18,604 bases of DNA from Bacteroidales bacterium (lineage in GTDB: Bacteria > Bacteroidota > Bacteroidia > Bacteroidales > VadinHA17). The stretch's first letter is position 1. Each line of letters begins with the position of its first letter. The stretch lies in assembly GCA_003518245.1 (NCBI GenBank), contig DOZA01000395.1, positions 1 through 18,604 on the forward strand, given 5' to 3'. The translations under genes and the position numbers were made by a program. Positions 1 through 7,876 of this stretch are shown piece by piece. The notes below the pieces were generated by a model. It did no database searches. It had not been told where the DNA came from and was given only the letters and a program-made list of their open reading frames with translations.

Positions 1-1436
1 AGTATATATTTCTCTTCATCTTCAGAAAGGGCATCGGGTACAGGATTAAAAGAATACACCTTTTTAAGTGTTGTATTCCCCCCTATTGCCCTGGGCTCGG
101 TTGATGGATCTGCCTGGTAATGATCAAAATAGCAATGTGTGCCAGGACTCATCACTACATAATGTCCACTATGTGCCGCTTCAATGCCTCCCGACATTCC
201 TCTCCAGGACATCACTGCAGCATTGGGTGCAAGCCCGCCTTCCAGTATCTCGTCCCAGCCTATCAGCTTCCTGCCATTGGCAGAAAGGAATTTTTCTATT
301 CTTTTAATAAAATAACTCTGTAGCTCAGCCTCATCTTTAAGTCCTTCTTCCCTTATACGTTCCTGGCATTGGTTGCATCGCTTCCACTCGGTTTTATCTG
401 CCTCATCACCCCCTATATGTATATATTCCGAGGGAAAAAGATCCATTACCTCGGTCAGTATATCCTCTATGAACTCAAATGTCTCATCCTTACCGGCACA
501 GTAAATATCAGTTATGGGCCATAACCCTCCCGGAGGAACAGTAAAAGGTCCACCAGTGCATGAATATTCAGGGTAAGCAGCCAGTGCTGATGTAACATGT
601 GCCGGCATTTCAATTTCAGGTATAATGGTTACCTGCCTTGCCCGGGCATATTTTACTATATCACGTATTTCATCCTTTGTGTAAAACCCTCCGTATGTAG
701 CTATCTCACCCGGTTTTTGTGGCTCCCTGGCATTCCATGGCTTATCCTCACGATCGACACGCCAGGCACCCACACCTGTCAGTCGCGGATATTTTATTAT
801 CTCAATCCTCCATCCCTGGTCATCAACAAGATGCCAGTGGAATACATTCATCTTATGCATGGCAATAAGATCAATATAATGCTTGATAAATTCCACCGGG
901 AAGAAATGCCTGCTAACGTCAAGATGCATACCCCTCCAGGAAAATCGTGGATAATCTTCAATATAAAGGCAGGGAATTTGCCATGACACCCCCACCGTCT
1001 CTTTTTCATATTCGAATTCAGGAGGTAATAGTTGCCTTACAGTCTGTATACCGTAAAATATACCGGCAGCTGAAGATGAAGAAATATGGATCTTCCGCCG
1101 GTTAATATAAAGCTTATAAGCTTCTTCTCCCTGTTCATCACCTTCTGTAAGCTCAAGGATAATACCTCTTGATGAATTAATATTATTGTCGATTGAGGGT
1201 TTATAACCTGTTGGAACAGCAATCATATCATTGAGAATATTTGCTGTTTCGTTAAGAAGGGAACTGTCAGATAAATGGATCTCAACAGTATTGTCAAGTT
1301 TAAAAACCCCACTCCTCTGCTCCATATGCACAGGCGCGGGTAACAAAACAATTTCTTTTACATCGCTATCCGTTTTACAGGAATAAAGTAAAGCGATAGA
1401 AAAAAATATTATAATATTAATAACTAATGCTTTCAT
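1..1436 (-). CDS. beta-N-acetylhexosaminidase, GH20, lipoprotein (3' end cut by window edge)
   Basis: The frame is open from the ATG at 1436 to the left edge: 478 codons without a stop, and the C-terminus lies outside the window. Seen: a lipoprotein signal with an LYSC-type lipobox (lipidated Cys20), a GH20b-like N-terminal domain at about residues 30-150, then the GH20 barrel with RGMHLDVSRH (168-177), FHWHLVDDQGWR (199-210), HIGGDEA containing the catalytic pair D344/E345, and WDEIL (394-398). Family knowledge: GH20 enzymes release terminal GlcNAc/GalNAc by substrate-assisted catalysis, with the Asp polarising the N-acetyl group and the Glu as acid/base. Inferred: a periplasmic or surface-anchored enzyme acting on host glycans, chitin oligomers or cell-wall glycans. 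It is divergent from rlmN. The last barrel strands and any C-terminal accessory domain cannot be judged. Family assignment is very secure; substrate is not. Confidence 0.95.
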   Translation of the reverse strand, partial: MKALVINIIIFFSIALLYSCKTDSDVKEIVLLPAPVHMEQRSGVFKLDNTVEIHLSDSSLLNETANILNDMIAVPTGYKPSIDNNINSSRGIILELTEGDEQGEEAYKLYINRRKIHISSSSAAGIFYGIQTVRQLLPPEFEYEKETVGVSWQIPCLYIEDYPRFSWRGMHLDVSRHFFPVEFIKHYIDLIAMHKMNVFHWHLVDDQGWRIEIIKYPRLTGVGAWRVDREDKPWNAREPQKPGEIATYGGFYTKDEIRDIVKYARARQVTIIPEIEMPAHVTSALAAYPEYSCTGGPFTVPPGGLWPITDIYCAGKDETFEFIEDILTEVMDLFPSEYIHIGGDEADKTEWKRCNQCQERIREEGLKDEAELQSYFIKRIEKFLSANGRKLIGWDEILEGGLAPNAAVMSWRGMSGGIEAAHSGHYVVMSPGTHCYFDHYQADPSTEPRAIGGNTTLKKVYSFNPVPDALSEDEEKYI

Positions 1437-1510
1437 AAATAGAGTATCTGGATTTATAATATTAATGCGGGAAATTATAAAATATTGGTAAGAAAATAAG
1501 TCAAACGCAT

Positions 1511-1518
1511 TATTTTTG
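1511..1518 (+). promoter_or_regulatory. candidate -7 box for rlmN
   Basis: TATTTTTG matches the Bacteroidetes -7 consensus TAnnTTTG at all fixed positions and would give a leader of roughly 55-60 bases before rlmN. The -33 side is weak: the nearest TTG (1485-1487) has a 23-base spacer instead of about 19-21. Confidence 0.4.
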
Positions 1519-1581
1519 TTGAATTACAAAATATATGACGGGGCGTAGAAGATTATATACCCGGAATGTTTATTATTAATT

Positions 1582-2625
1582 ATGAAAGAGCCTTTATTCG
1601 GCAAAACCATTGGTGAATTAATAACTATAGTAAAAGAAAAAGGATTACCTGCTTTTACTGCCCGACAGTTATCAGAATGGCTTTACAGGCACAGAATCAA
1701 CGATATTGACAGCATGACTAACCTGTCGAAAAAAGCACGTGAGGGCCTGAAAAGCAATTATACCATTGGTCATACGGCACCTGTAAATATTATGGAATCT
1801 ATTGATGGCACTAAAAAATATCTTTTTTTTGCCGGTGAGAATAAATTCATAGAATCAGCTTATATCCCTGAGAAAAGCAGGAATACTCTTTGCCTCTCCT
1901 GCCAGGCAGGTTGCAGGATGGGCTGTCATTTCTGCATGACTGGCAAACAGGGACTACAAGGAAACCTTACTACAGGTGAGATACTGAACCAGCTTGTTAG
2001 CATACCTGAATCGGATAAGGTCACCAACCTCGTATATATGGGTATGGGTGAACCATTTGATAACACTCAAAATGTTATTAAATCAATAAATATTTTAACA
2101 TCCGAATGGGGGTTTGCCTTGTCGCCGCGCAGGATAACTGTTTCCACTATAGGTATAATACCCGGGATAAAAGAATTTCTTGAATCGACAGATGCGCACC
2201 TGGCTGTCAGCATGCATACACCTTTCAGTAATGAACGCATAAAACTGATTCCTGCAGAGAATAAATACCCCCTTGATGAAATAATCAAAGTGTTAAGGGA
2301 TTTTGACTGGGGCAGGCAGAGAAGGATCTCATTTGAATATATTATGTTCAGTGGCTTAAACGACAGCGACCGTCATATTAACGAACTGTCACGCCTGCTT
2401 GGCGGCCTACGCTGCCGTATCAACCTTATACGTTTTCATTCAGTGCCCGGCTTACCTTATAAGAGCAGTGATGAAGCAACAATAACAGGATTCAGGGATA
2501 AGCTAACAGCCAGAGGCATAACCACAACCATCAGGGCTTCCAGGGGTAAGGATATTATGGCTGCCTGCGGTATGCTGTCAACGATGGAAAAGCAGGGGAA
2601 GAAAGCAAGTAGCAGGGATAAATGA
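1582..2625 (+). CDS. rlmN: RlmN, 23S rRNA (adenine-2503-C2)-methyltransferase (dual-specificity RlmN/Cfr family)
   Basis: 347 residues, the normal length for the family. Seen: the radical-SAM cluster motif CRMGCHFC (C111, C115, C118), preceded by C104 exactly seven residues upstream, as in E. coli RlmN (C118/C125). The GMGEP SAM-binding motif lies near residue 155. The C-terminal RASRGKDIMAACG holds C329, equivalent to the Cys that carries the transferred methyl group in the RlmN mechanism. Known role: C2 methylation of A2503 in 23S rRNA (and A37 of some tRNAs in E. coli), which affects peptidyl-transferase-centre function and decoding. RlmN is preferred over the resistance enzyme Cfr because of its housekeeping look and the phylum, but sequence alone does not fully exclude a second RlmN-like paralogue. 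Its stop codon lies 5 bases from the stop of the convergent KamA-like gene. Confidence 0.94.
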   Translation: MKEPLFGKTIGELITIVKEKGLPAFTARQLSEWLYRHRINDIDSMTNLSKKAREGLKSNYTIGHTAPVNIMESIDGTKKYLFFAGENKFIESAYIPEKSRNTLCLSCQAGCRMGCHFCMTGKQGLQGNLTTGEILNQLVSIPESDKVTNLVYMGMGEPFDNTQNVIKSINILTSEWGFALSPRRITVSTIGIIPGIKEFLESTDAHLAVSMHTPFSNERIKLIPAENKYPLDEIIKVLRDFDWGRQRRISFEYIMFSGLNDSDRHINELSRLLGGLRCRINLIRFHSVPGLPYKSSDEATITGFRDKLTARGITTTIRASRGKDIMAACGMLSTMEKQGKKASSRDK

Positions 2626-2630
2626 TCCCT

Positions 2631-4817
2631 CTATATTTCCAGGTTTGACAGTTCCTGTGTTATTTCAAAGTCATATTCAGGGTATTCGTAAATGGGTATC
2701 CTGGGTTCTGTTTCCCCCATTGAGTATCCCCAGATACTTTCATATTCTTCCCGGTTTTCTCCCAGCTCAGCAAGCTGTTCAAGATATTCACTTATGGATG
2801 TTGACTCGATAATTATCACCTTACCCATCTTATGAATAATAGGGCTGTGTACCCTGGTCGGATCATGATCGAATTCGAGTATCCTCCTGCCGTATCGTGT
2901 TATCCCTATAACCCTGTAAGTAAGACTTTTCCCCACGCCAGGCAGGTTAAGCACATTCCTGTCGGTTGACATAAAGGGAATATCAGCTTTCTGCCTTAGT
3001 GCATTAATATTCTCCAGCATGTTTTCAGCATCCTCCGGGAATCCTTTTATTTCATCATAGTATTTCTCCGGAATAAATCCCATAATTTTTTCTTCAATCT
3101 GTTCCTGTACAGCTCTTGCATTAGGTGCAAAATTGAAGTTATTTTCCATATACCCTTTCACTGAAAAGGTATAATAAGTAAGGACACCTGTATCATTCAG
3201 CACTTTTCTCAATTTTGATGTATGACCTCTCCTGGATGCTGCCGTGGTAAACACCAGTTGATTGGTAACAGTCCACCCTGCTGATATCAGGTGTTTGAGA
3301 CCTTCTTTTGCTTCAGGGGTTACTTCCATTGGCGATTCAAAATGAGTCTGGATAATAAACTGCTTTATACCTATTGCAGAGGCCTTTTTCTTAAAGTTCC
3401 TTAATATCTCTGACAGGTTATGATCTAATCTCTGGGGAAGATATACAGGCAACCTTGTTCCCAACCTTACCCTCTGTATTTCAGCATGTTTCTCTCCGTT
3501 CTTGAGGTTCTTATTAGCTTTCTTTTTCCTCAGTGCCATCTCATATACGGCATTGAGTATTTTTTCCAGCGACCTGTCACTGCTCATAAGTGCATCTCCA
3601 CCCGTAATAAGGATATCTCTCAACTGCGTATCCTTTTCAAAATAGGTCATAATATCTTTCAGTTTTTCATCCCATGTTTTCCTGGGCTTTAACTTATCGA
3701 GGTTAAAATTTAAGTGCCCGCTCTGAAAATCGTACATACGCTGACATGATGAGCATAATCCCCCGCAGGCACGCCCCATTGTGTCGGGTATAAGTATTGC
3801 AACTTCGGGGTACCTCCTGTGGACATTATTATGCGTAGGCAGTATCCATCCCGCAGCATTGGGTTTCCCCGGCTCAACCAGGTCTTCTTTTTCCCATGCT
3901 ACAATATGACCAAACTCATCTACCAGCTGCTGGCTGTAAAGGACATAATACCTTATAGCCAGGTCAGCTCCTATAGCAAAATAAGGAACCCTAACATGCA
4001 GAAGAGACAGATAATAGGGATTGACGAAAAAAGGTATTCCCTTTGACTTTGCCTGCTTAAGTACTTTCATGGTATCCGGATCAAGCGAGTTACCCAGCAT
4101 CTCGTTCAATAAGTCAGGTGTTCTGACAGCAAATCTGAGGTGAAATAATGGCTCTTTCCACCATTTGAGCATAATGAGAAATTTCTGCTCCCTTGATAAT
4201 CCTTCTTCAAAATAATATTTCTTATCATTAATCAACCCCTCATCAATCTTATCAATAAAAATGTTTATAATTCTTTCCCTGTTTTCTTCCCTCAGCTTTA
4301 CTATACGTGGGTCCAGACCCGAAGGGAACCGATCCATCCATGACCTGAGTTTTTTACTATCAGGCATTTTACAGAAATAGGTTCCTTCCAGCTGCCTGAA
4401 AAGGTACAGCATATCTTCAAAAAAGGCAGGTTTAGCTCCTCCTGTACCATGCGTTACAGCCATCCATATCATTTTCAAAGGATTACTGATGGCTTTCTCA
4501 CCCCTGAGATTAAGGTCCTCATAAGATCTGCCTGCATTGTCAATATAGTCAAGTATCCTGATAGCCGCAAAATCTGTCCATTCAAGTTTCTCAAACTCCT
4601 CCCTGCCATTTGCCTCACCCCTGTAAAAACGGTATGCATCAGGCCTGTTTTCAAGTATACCGGTTACCCAGTCTTTAACTCCTATAAGAGCTTCTGTCTC
4701 ATTTCTTGCGTTCCTCATTATCTCTTCAAGAACCGGGTTCTCTTTAAGCAATTGCTTCAGAACACGATGAGCTTTAACATTAATAGCTATCCTGTCAAGG
4801 TCTATATACGTTTCCAT
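2631..4817 (-). CDS. KamA-family radical-SAM/PLP aminomutase, long form (substrate unassigned)
   Basis: 728 residues. Seen: CGGLCSSCQR gives the radical-SAM cluster (C351, C355, C358). R360, two residues after the last Cys, matches the carboxylate-binding Arg of lysine 2,3-aminomutase (LAM). ITGGDAL (404-410) is the usual post-cluster strand. NLPGVGKS places the probable PLP Schiff-base lysine at K630. Known: this family moves an amino group from C2 to C3 using a 5'-deoxyadenosyl radical with PLP. Compared with LAM (about 416 residues) there are roughly 225 extra residues before the cluster, with no motif I recognise, and about 30 extra between the substrate loop and the PLP lysine. The two Asp residues that hold the lysine epsilon-amine in LAM seem replaced, by V553/K554 in YYTFSVKG and by N624. 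This looks more like glutamate 2,3-aminomutase, so the product may be a beta-amino acid other than beta-lysine. I therefore assign no symbol. Confidence 0.85.
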   Translation of the reverse strand: METYIDLDRIAINVKAHRVLKQLLKENPVLEEIMRNARNETEALIGVKDWVTGILENRPDAYRFYRGEANGREEFEKLEWTDFAAIRILDYIDNAGRSYEDLNLRGEKAISNPLKMIWMAVTHGTGGAKPAFFEDMLYLFRQLEGTYFCKMPDSKKLRSWMDRFPSGLDPRIVKLREENRERIINIFIDKIDEGLINDKKYYFEEGLSREQKFLIMLKWWKEPLFHLRFAVRTPDLLNEMLGNSLDPDTMKVLKQAKSKGIPFFVNPYYLSLLHVRVPYFAIGADLAIRYYVLYSQQLVDEFGHIVAWEKEDLVEPGKPNAAGWILPTHNNVHRRYPEVAILIPDTMGRACGGLCSSCQRMYDFQSGHLNFNLDKLKPRKTWDEKLKDIMTYFEKDTQLRDILITGGDALMSSDRSLEKILNAVYEMALRKKKANKNLKNGEKHAEIQRVRLGTRLPVYLPQRLDHNLSEILRNFKKKASAIGIKQFIIQTHFESPMEVTPEAKEGLKHLISAGWTVTNQLVFTTAASRRGHTSKLRKVLNDTGVLTYYTFSVKGYMENNFNFAPNARAVQEQIEEKIMGFIPEKYYDEIKGFPEDAENMLENINALRQKADIPFMSTDRNVLNLPGVGKSLTYRVIGITRYGRRILEFDHDPTRVHSPIIHKMGKVIIIESTSISEYLEQLAELGENREEYESIWGYSMGETEPRIPIYEYPEYDFEITQELSNLEI

Positions 4818-4836
4818 GTTGAGGAGGATTGATTAG

Positions 4837-4869
4837 ATCTTTAAATGTAATAAAAATTGTATTAAAGAT
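4837..4869. promoter_or_regulatory. inverted repeat flanking the -33 region of the GH127 promoter
   Basis: ATCTTTAA (4837-4844) and TTAAAGAT (4862-4869) are perfect 8-base inverted copies separated by 17 bases. They sit in the divergent gap between the KamA-like gene and the GH127 gene and bracket the candidate -33 TTG (4857-4859). They could be a spaced dimeric operator. The arms are AT-rich, so chance is possible. Confidence 0.3.
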
Positions 4870-4887
4870 TATTATGATGTATATTTA
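4857..4887 (+). promoter_or_regulatory. candidate promoter of the GH127 gene
   Basis: TTG (4857-4859), a 20-base spacer, then TATATTTA (4880-4887), which fits TAnnTTTG except for the final base. Spacing is right for the Bacteroidetes sigma factor. It predicts transcription starting near 4893, about 35 bases before the ATG at 4928, and so argues against the upstream TTG codon at 4829 as the translation start. Confidence 0.5.
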
Positions 4888-4927
4888 CTTCTGGATATAT
4901 AGTGTAATTAATACATTTATTAACATT

Positions 4928-7297
4928 ATGAAAAAGTATATATTTCTACTTACCTGCCTGGTGATTGCCCTGTCATCATGCAATACAGCTAATGAGGAAT
5001 ACAGGATAGAAACTGATGGTCCTGAGGTTGTAGATTTCAGGGTACTGCCTTTTGACCTCACACAGGTAAAGCTGTTGGAGGGGCGATTCAACCATGCTAC
5101 CGAGCTGAACAAAAAAATATTACTGGATTACCAGCCTGACAGGTTCCTGGCGACCTTCCGTCTCGAAGCTGGTCTTGAACCCAGAGCCGAACACTATCAC
5201 GGATGGGAAGATTATCCCCAGAGGAATCTTAACGGGCACAGTCTGGGGCATTATATGAGTGCCCTGGCAATGATGTACAGGACAACAGGTGAGAAAGAAT
5301 TTCTTGACAGGCTAAATTATATTGTTGATGAACTAAAAATATGCCAGGAAGCCGATGGTGGTGGATATATAGGAGCTCTCCCCGGGGCAAAAAAAGTATT
5401 TGAAAAAGAGGTAGCAGCGGGAGATATACGCTCAGCAGGTTTTGATCTTAACGGTTACTGGGCTCCGTTTTATATTATGCATAAAATACTTGCAGGGCTT
5501 AATGATGCCTATCTCCTCTGTGATAATGAGAAAGCTCTTGAAGTATCACTTGCCTTTGCTGACTGGATCAGTGGCATAGTAAAGCCACTGGATGATGAGC
5601 AATTACAAAAGATGCTTCATTGTGAGCATGGTGGTATCAATGAGTCTTTTGCCGAGTTATATGCTATTACCGGCGAAGACAAATACCTGGAAACGGCAAG
5701 AACATTCTATCACAAGGCTATACTTGATTCTCTTGCCAGCCAGTTTGATGTATTGCCCGGGAAGCATGCTAATACACAGTTCCCAAAGCTTATTGGTCTT
5801 GCCAGGCTCTACGAATTAACGGGTAATGAACAGGATCGTGAAACAGCGGAATTTTTCTGGGACAGGGTTGTTCATCATCATTCATATGTTACCGGTGGTA
5901 ATGGTTTCAACGAGTATTTCGGACAGCCTGACGAGTTAAGTGACCGTCTTGGAGAGGGAACTACAGAGACATGCAATGTTTATAATATGCTCAAATTATC
6001 AAGGCATATTTTCACCTGGGAAGCTACAGCCGAAGTAGCTGATTTTTATGAAAGAGCCCTTTTCAACCACATTCACTCATCGCAGCATCCTGAATCAGGT
6101 CACGTCATCTATAATCTTTCACTTGAGATGGGTGGCTTCAAAAGATACCAGGATCCCGGTTATTTTACCTGCTGTGTGGGTACAGGTATGGAAAATCATG
6201 CCAAGTATGCAAGGAATATTTATTTTCATAATGACAGGGAATTATTTATAAGCCAGTATATAGCTTCAGAACTGAAATGGGAAGAAAAGGGCCTTAACAT
6301 GGTAATGGAAACCAGGTACCCCGACGAGCAGGATGTAACTATCGGTTTTAAGAATGAAGAACCTGTGGAAACGATTATACAGGTCAGGTATCCCTCATGG
6401 GCTCAAAAAGGGATAAAAATAACAGTCAATGGCAGGAAAAAAACTGTCAGGCAGGATCCCGGGACATTTATCCCGCTTAAAGGGGAATGGAAAGCAGGTG
6501 ATAAAATAGAAATAGAAATACCATTCACTTTAAGACTTGAGGCAATGCCTGACAATCCGAAAAGAGTGGCATTAATGCATGGTCCTGTGCTACTTGCCGG
6601 CGATCTTGGTCCGGTAAAGGATCCCGGGGCATACGATCCTATGTATGTGCCTGTGCTGATAACCGAAAACAGGCCCGCATCAGAGTGGCTTGAGCCTGTT
6701 GAGGGAGAGACCAATTCACTCATAATGAGTAATGTCGGGCAGCCACGTGATGTTAAACTTATACCCTTCTTCGATACCCATGACAGGAGGTATACGGTTT
6801 ACTGGGACATCTTTTCACACGAGGACTGGGATAATAAAAAGGAGGAATACAGGGAGAAGGAGGAGCAAAGGAAGCAACTTGAACAGCTTACTGTTGATTT
6901 CGCCCAACCTGGAGAAATGCAGCCAGAGAGAGATCATAATTTCAAAGATCAGAACAGCAGTCCTACAAGGTTCAGAGGAAGAGCAGGAAGGCAGTCCAGA
7001 GGAGGGTGGTTTTCATTTGAAATGAAGGTGCTGGCTGACTCACCTGTAATCCTGGTTGTTGATTATTGGAGCCAGGAAAGAAGGAGAACCAATTTTGATA
7101 TTCTCGTTAATGATAAGGTTATAGCCTCCGAAACAATTTCGGGCAGCGAAGAAGATTTTATCAGTGTAAAATATCCTGTTCCACGGGAGATAACAGTGGG
7201 AAAATTTGCTGTAACTGTCAAATTCAAAGCAGATGGAGAATATTCTATTGCCGGTCCCGTTTATGGGATCAGTATAATAAAGGACATAGATGATTAA
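4928..7297 (+). CDS. GH127 (DUF1680) beta-L-arabinofuranosidase-type lipoprotein
   Basis: 789 residues from the ATG at 4928. I chose this start because it opens a clean lipoprotein signal, MKKYIFLL... with LSSC and lipidated Cys18; the same frame can be extended to a TTG at 4829, but only through a stretch that contains the promoter. Seen: EHYHGWEDYP and LNGHSLGHYM in the (alpha/alpha)6 barrel; TGGNGFNEYFG with a probable acid/base Glu (E329); TETCNVYN with E347/C349; and TCCVGTGMENH with C415/C416. The E-x-C plus CC set is the zinc site and Cys nucleophile known from Bifidobacterium HypBA1, with matching spacing. A C-terminal beta-sandwich (about 650-789, containing a GGWFSF motif) resembles the accessory domain often found in Bacteroidetes members (DUF6805-like). 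Known chemistry: retaining hydrolysis of beta-L-arabinofuranosides from plant glycoproteins or pectin. Exact substrate is inferred; some relatives act on other furanosides. Confidence 0.93.
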   Translation: MKKYIFLLTCLVIALSSCNTANEEYRIETDGPEVVDFRVLPFDLTQVKLLEGRFNHATELNKKILLDYQPDRFLATFRLEAGLEPRAEHYHGWEDYPQRNLNGHSLGHYMSALAMMYRTTGEKEFLDRLNYIVDELKICQEADGGGYIGALPGAKKVFEKEVAAGDIRSAGFDLNGYWAPFYIMHKILAGLNDAYLLCDNEKALEVSLAFADWISGIVKPLDDEQLQKMLHCEHGGINESFAELYAITGEDKYLETARTFYHKAILDSLASQFDVLPGKHANTQFPKLIGLARLYELTGNEQDRETAEFFWDRVVHHHSYVTGGNGFNEYFGQPDELSDRLGEGTTETCNVYNMLKLSRHIFTWEATAEVADFYERALFNHIHSSQHPESGHVIYNLSLEMGGFKRYQDPGYFTCCVGTGMENHAKYARNIYFHNDRELFISQYIASELKWEEKGLNMVMETRYPDEQDVTIGFKNEEPVETIIQVRYPSWAQKGIKITVNGRKKTVRQDPGTFIPLKGEWKAGDKIEIEIPFTLRLEAMPDNPKRVALMHGPVLLAGDLGPVKDPGAYDPMYVPVLITENRPASEWLEPVEGETNSLIMSNVGQPRDVKLIPFFDTHDRRYTVYWDIFSHEDWDNKKEEYREKEEQRKQLEQLTVDFAQPGEMQPERDHNFKDQNSSPTRFRGRAGRQSRGGWFSFEMKVLADSPVILVVDYWSQERRRTNFDILVNDKVIASETISGSEEDFISVKYPVPREITVGKFAVTVKFKADGEYSIAGPVYGISIIKDIDD

Positions 7298-7378
7298 TGA
7301 GCCCTTCGATGAGTCCCCGATGCTCGTTCAGGGTAAGTTATGAGTTATTAATCGGGCAATGTGAATCCCCGAAAACTC

Positions 7379-7396
7379 GAGCTTAGTCAAAAGCTC
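7379..7396. terminator. weak hairpin between convergent GH127 and membrane-protein genes
   Basis: GAGCTT (7379-7384) and AAGCTC (7391-7396) form a 6-base stem with a 6-base loop. Read on the minus strand it is followed shortly by TTTT; on the plus strand there is no T-run. This is the only convergent junction in the window (7298-7410) with room for a hairpin. The stem is short, so this is tentative. Confidence 0.25.
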
Positions 7397-7410
7397 AAAC
7401 GCTCAAATTT

Positions 7411-7830
7411 CTAGTTTGTTCGTGTTGTGACCTTATCTGAACCTATAGGCTCTTCTCCCCTGAACATTCTTATTGTTTCATCCTGCAGAAGGGTCCATAT
7501 TGAATAAACGCCTTTAGCGGTACCTATGGGTACATTCAGACAATTTATAGCTGACATCACTATAATAAGTATCCTGGCCCACTCACTGTAACTGAACAGG
7601 CCAATGCCACCTACGATACTGAGTATTGATACAAGAGCAATCATAGCAGGTACAAAAATCTTGATTGCTGTTAGCACCTTTAACGGTATATCTTCCCCGG
7701 CCACGAAAGACTGGGCAAAATTAATTGACATGAATACTACCAGGGCTCCTATCAGTCCCAGTATTGCAAAGACGATATGCAATGTACCTACTACGGTTAC
7801 ATGCTTTTTCATATTTCTAACCTTTTCCAT
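7411..7830 (-). CDS. small conserved integral membrane protein, function unknown
   Basis: 139 residues with no signal peptide cleavage site. Seen: hydrophobic segments at about 11-36, 57-80 and 84-102, plus a short amphipathic or fourth segment near 101-115, and a polar C-terminal tail (116-139). Recognisable sequence features are HVTVVGTLHIVFAILGL at the start of TM1, WARILI at 84-89, and NVPIGTAKGVYSIWTLLQD around 99-117. I associate this pattern with small hypothetical membrane proteins found in Bacteroidetes and Acidobacteria; no function is known to me. The ATG at 7830 is used; an internal ATG at residue 7 (7812) would lose only a few polar residues and is equally plausible. It lies 46 bases downstream of the ThuA-like gene on the same strand, so the two may share a transcript, but nothing in the sequence links their roles. 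Confidence 0.8.
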   Translation of the reverse strand: MEKVRNMKKHVTVVGTLHIVFAILGLIGALVVFMSINFAQSFVAGEDIPLKVLTAIKIFVPAMIALVSILSIVGGIGLFSYSEWARILIIVMSAINCLNVPIGTAKGVYSIWTLLQDETIRMFRGEEPIGSDKVTTRTN

Positions 7831-7876
7831 CTTGCTAGTTTTTTCCTAAAGTTAAATATTTTCTATAATTCTAATG

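Noticed and set aside
68..986. Plus-strand open frames up to 129 codons across the left end
   Set aside because: They are antisense to a continuous GH20 reading frame with all catalytic motifs; their translations show no domain or signal.
1453..1481. Inverted repeat TTTATAAT / ATTATAAA upstream of the GH20 gene
   Set aside because: It is entirely A/T with a 13-base spacer in very AT-rich DNA and does not align with a promoter box; chance is likely.
1582..2625. Cfr antibiotic-resistance methyltransferase
   Set aside because: The overall motif layout, length and genomic setting fit housekeeping RlmN; no mobile element or resistance context is seen.
4842..4849. Minus-strand TACATTTA as a -7 box for the KamA-like gene
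   Set aside because: It has one mismatch and no TTG at the expected distance; several such near-matches occur in AT-rich gaps.
4829..4927. Longer GH127 start at a TTG with GAGGAGG two bases upstream
   Set aside because: The spacing is too short for a Shine-Dalgarno site, the added stretch overlaps the promoter boxes, and the ATG at 4928 opens a proper lipoprotein signal.
7298..7410. Hammerhead-ribozyme-like pieces (GATGAGTCC and CCGAAAA)
   Set aside because: The core CTGATGA is not present (TCGATGA instead), the active-site C and G pairing is lost, and no three-stem fold closes the junction.
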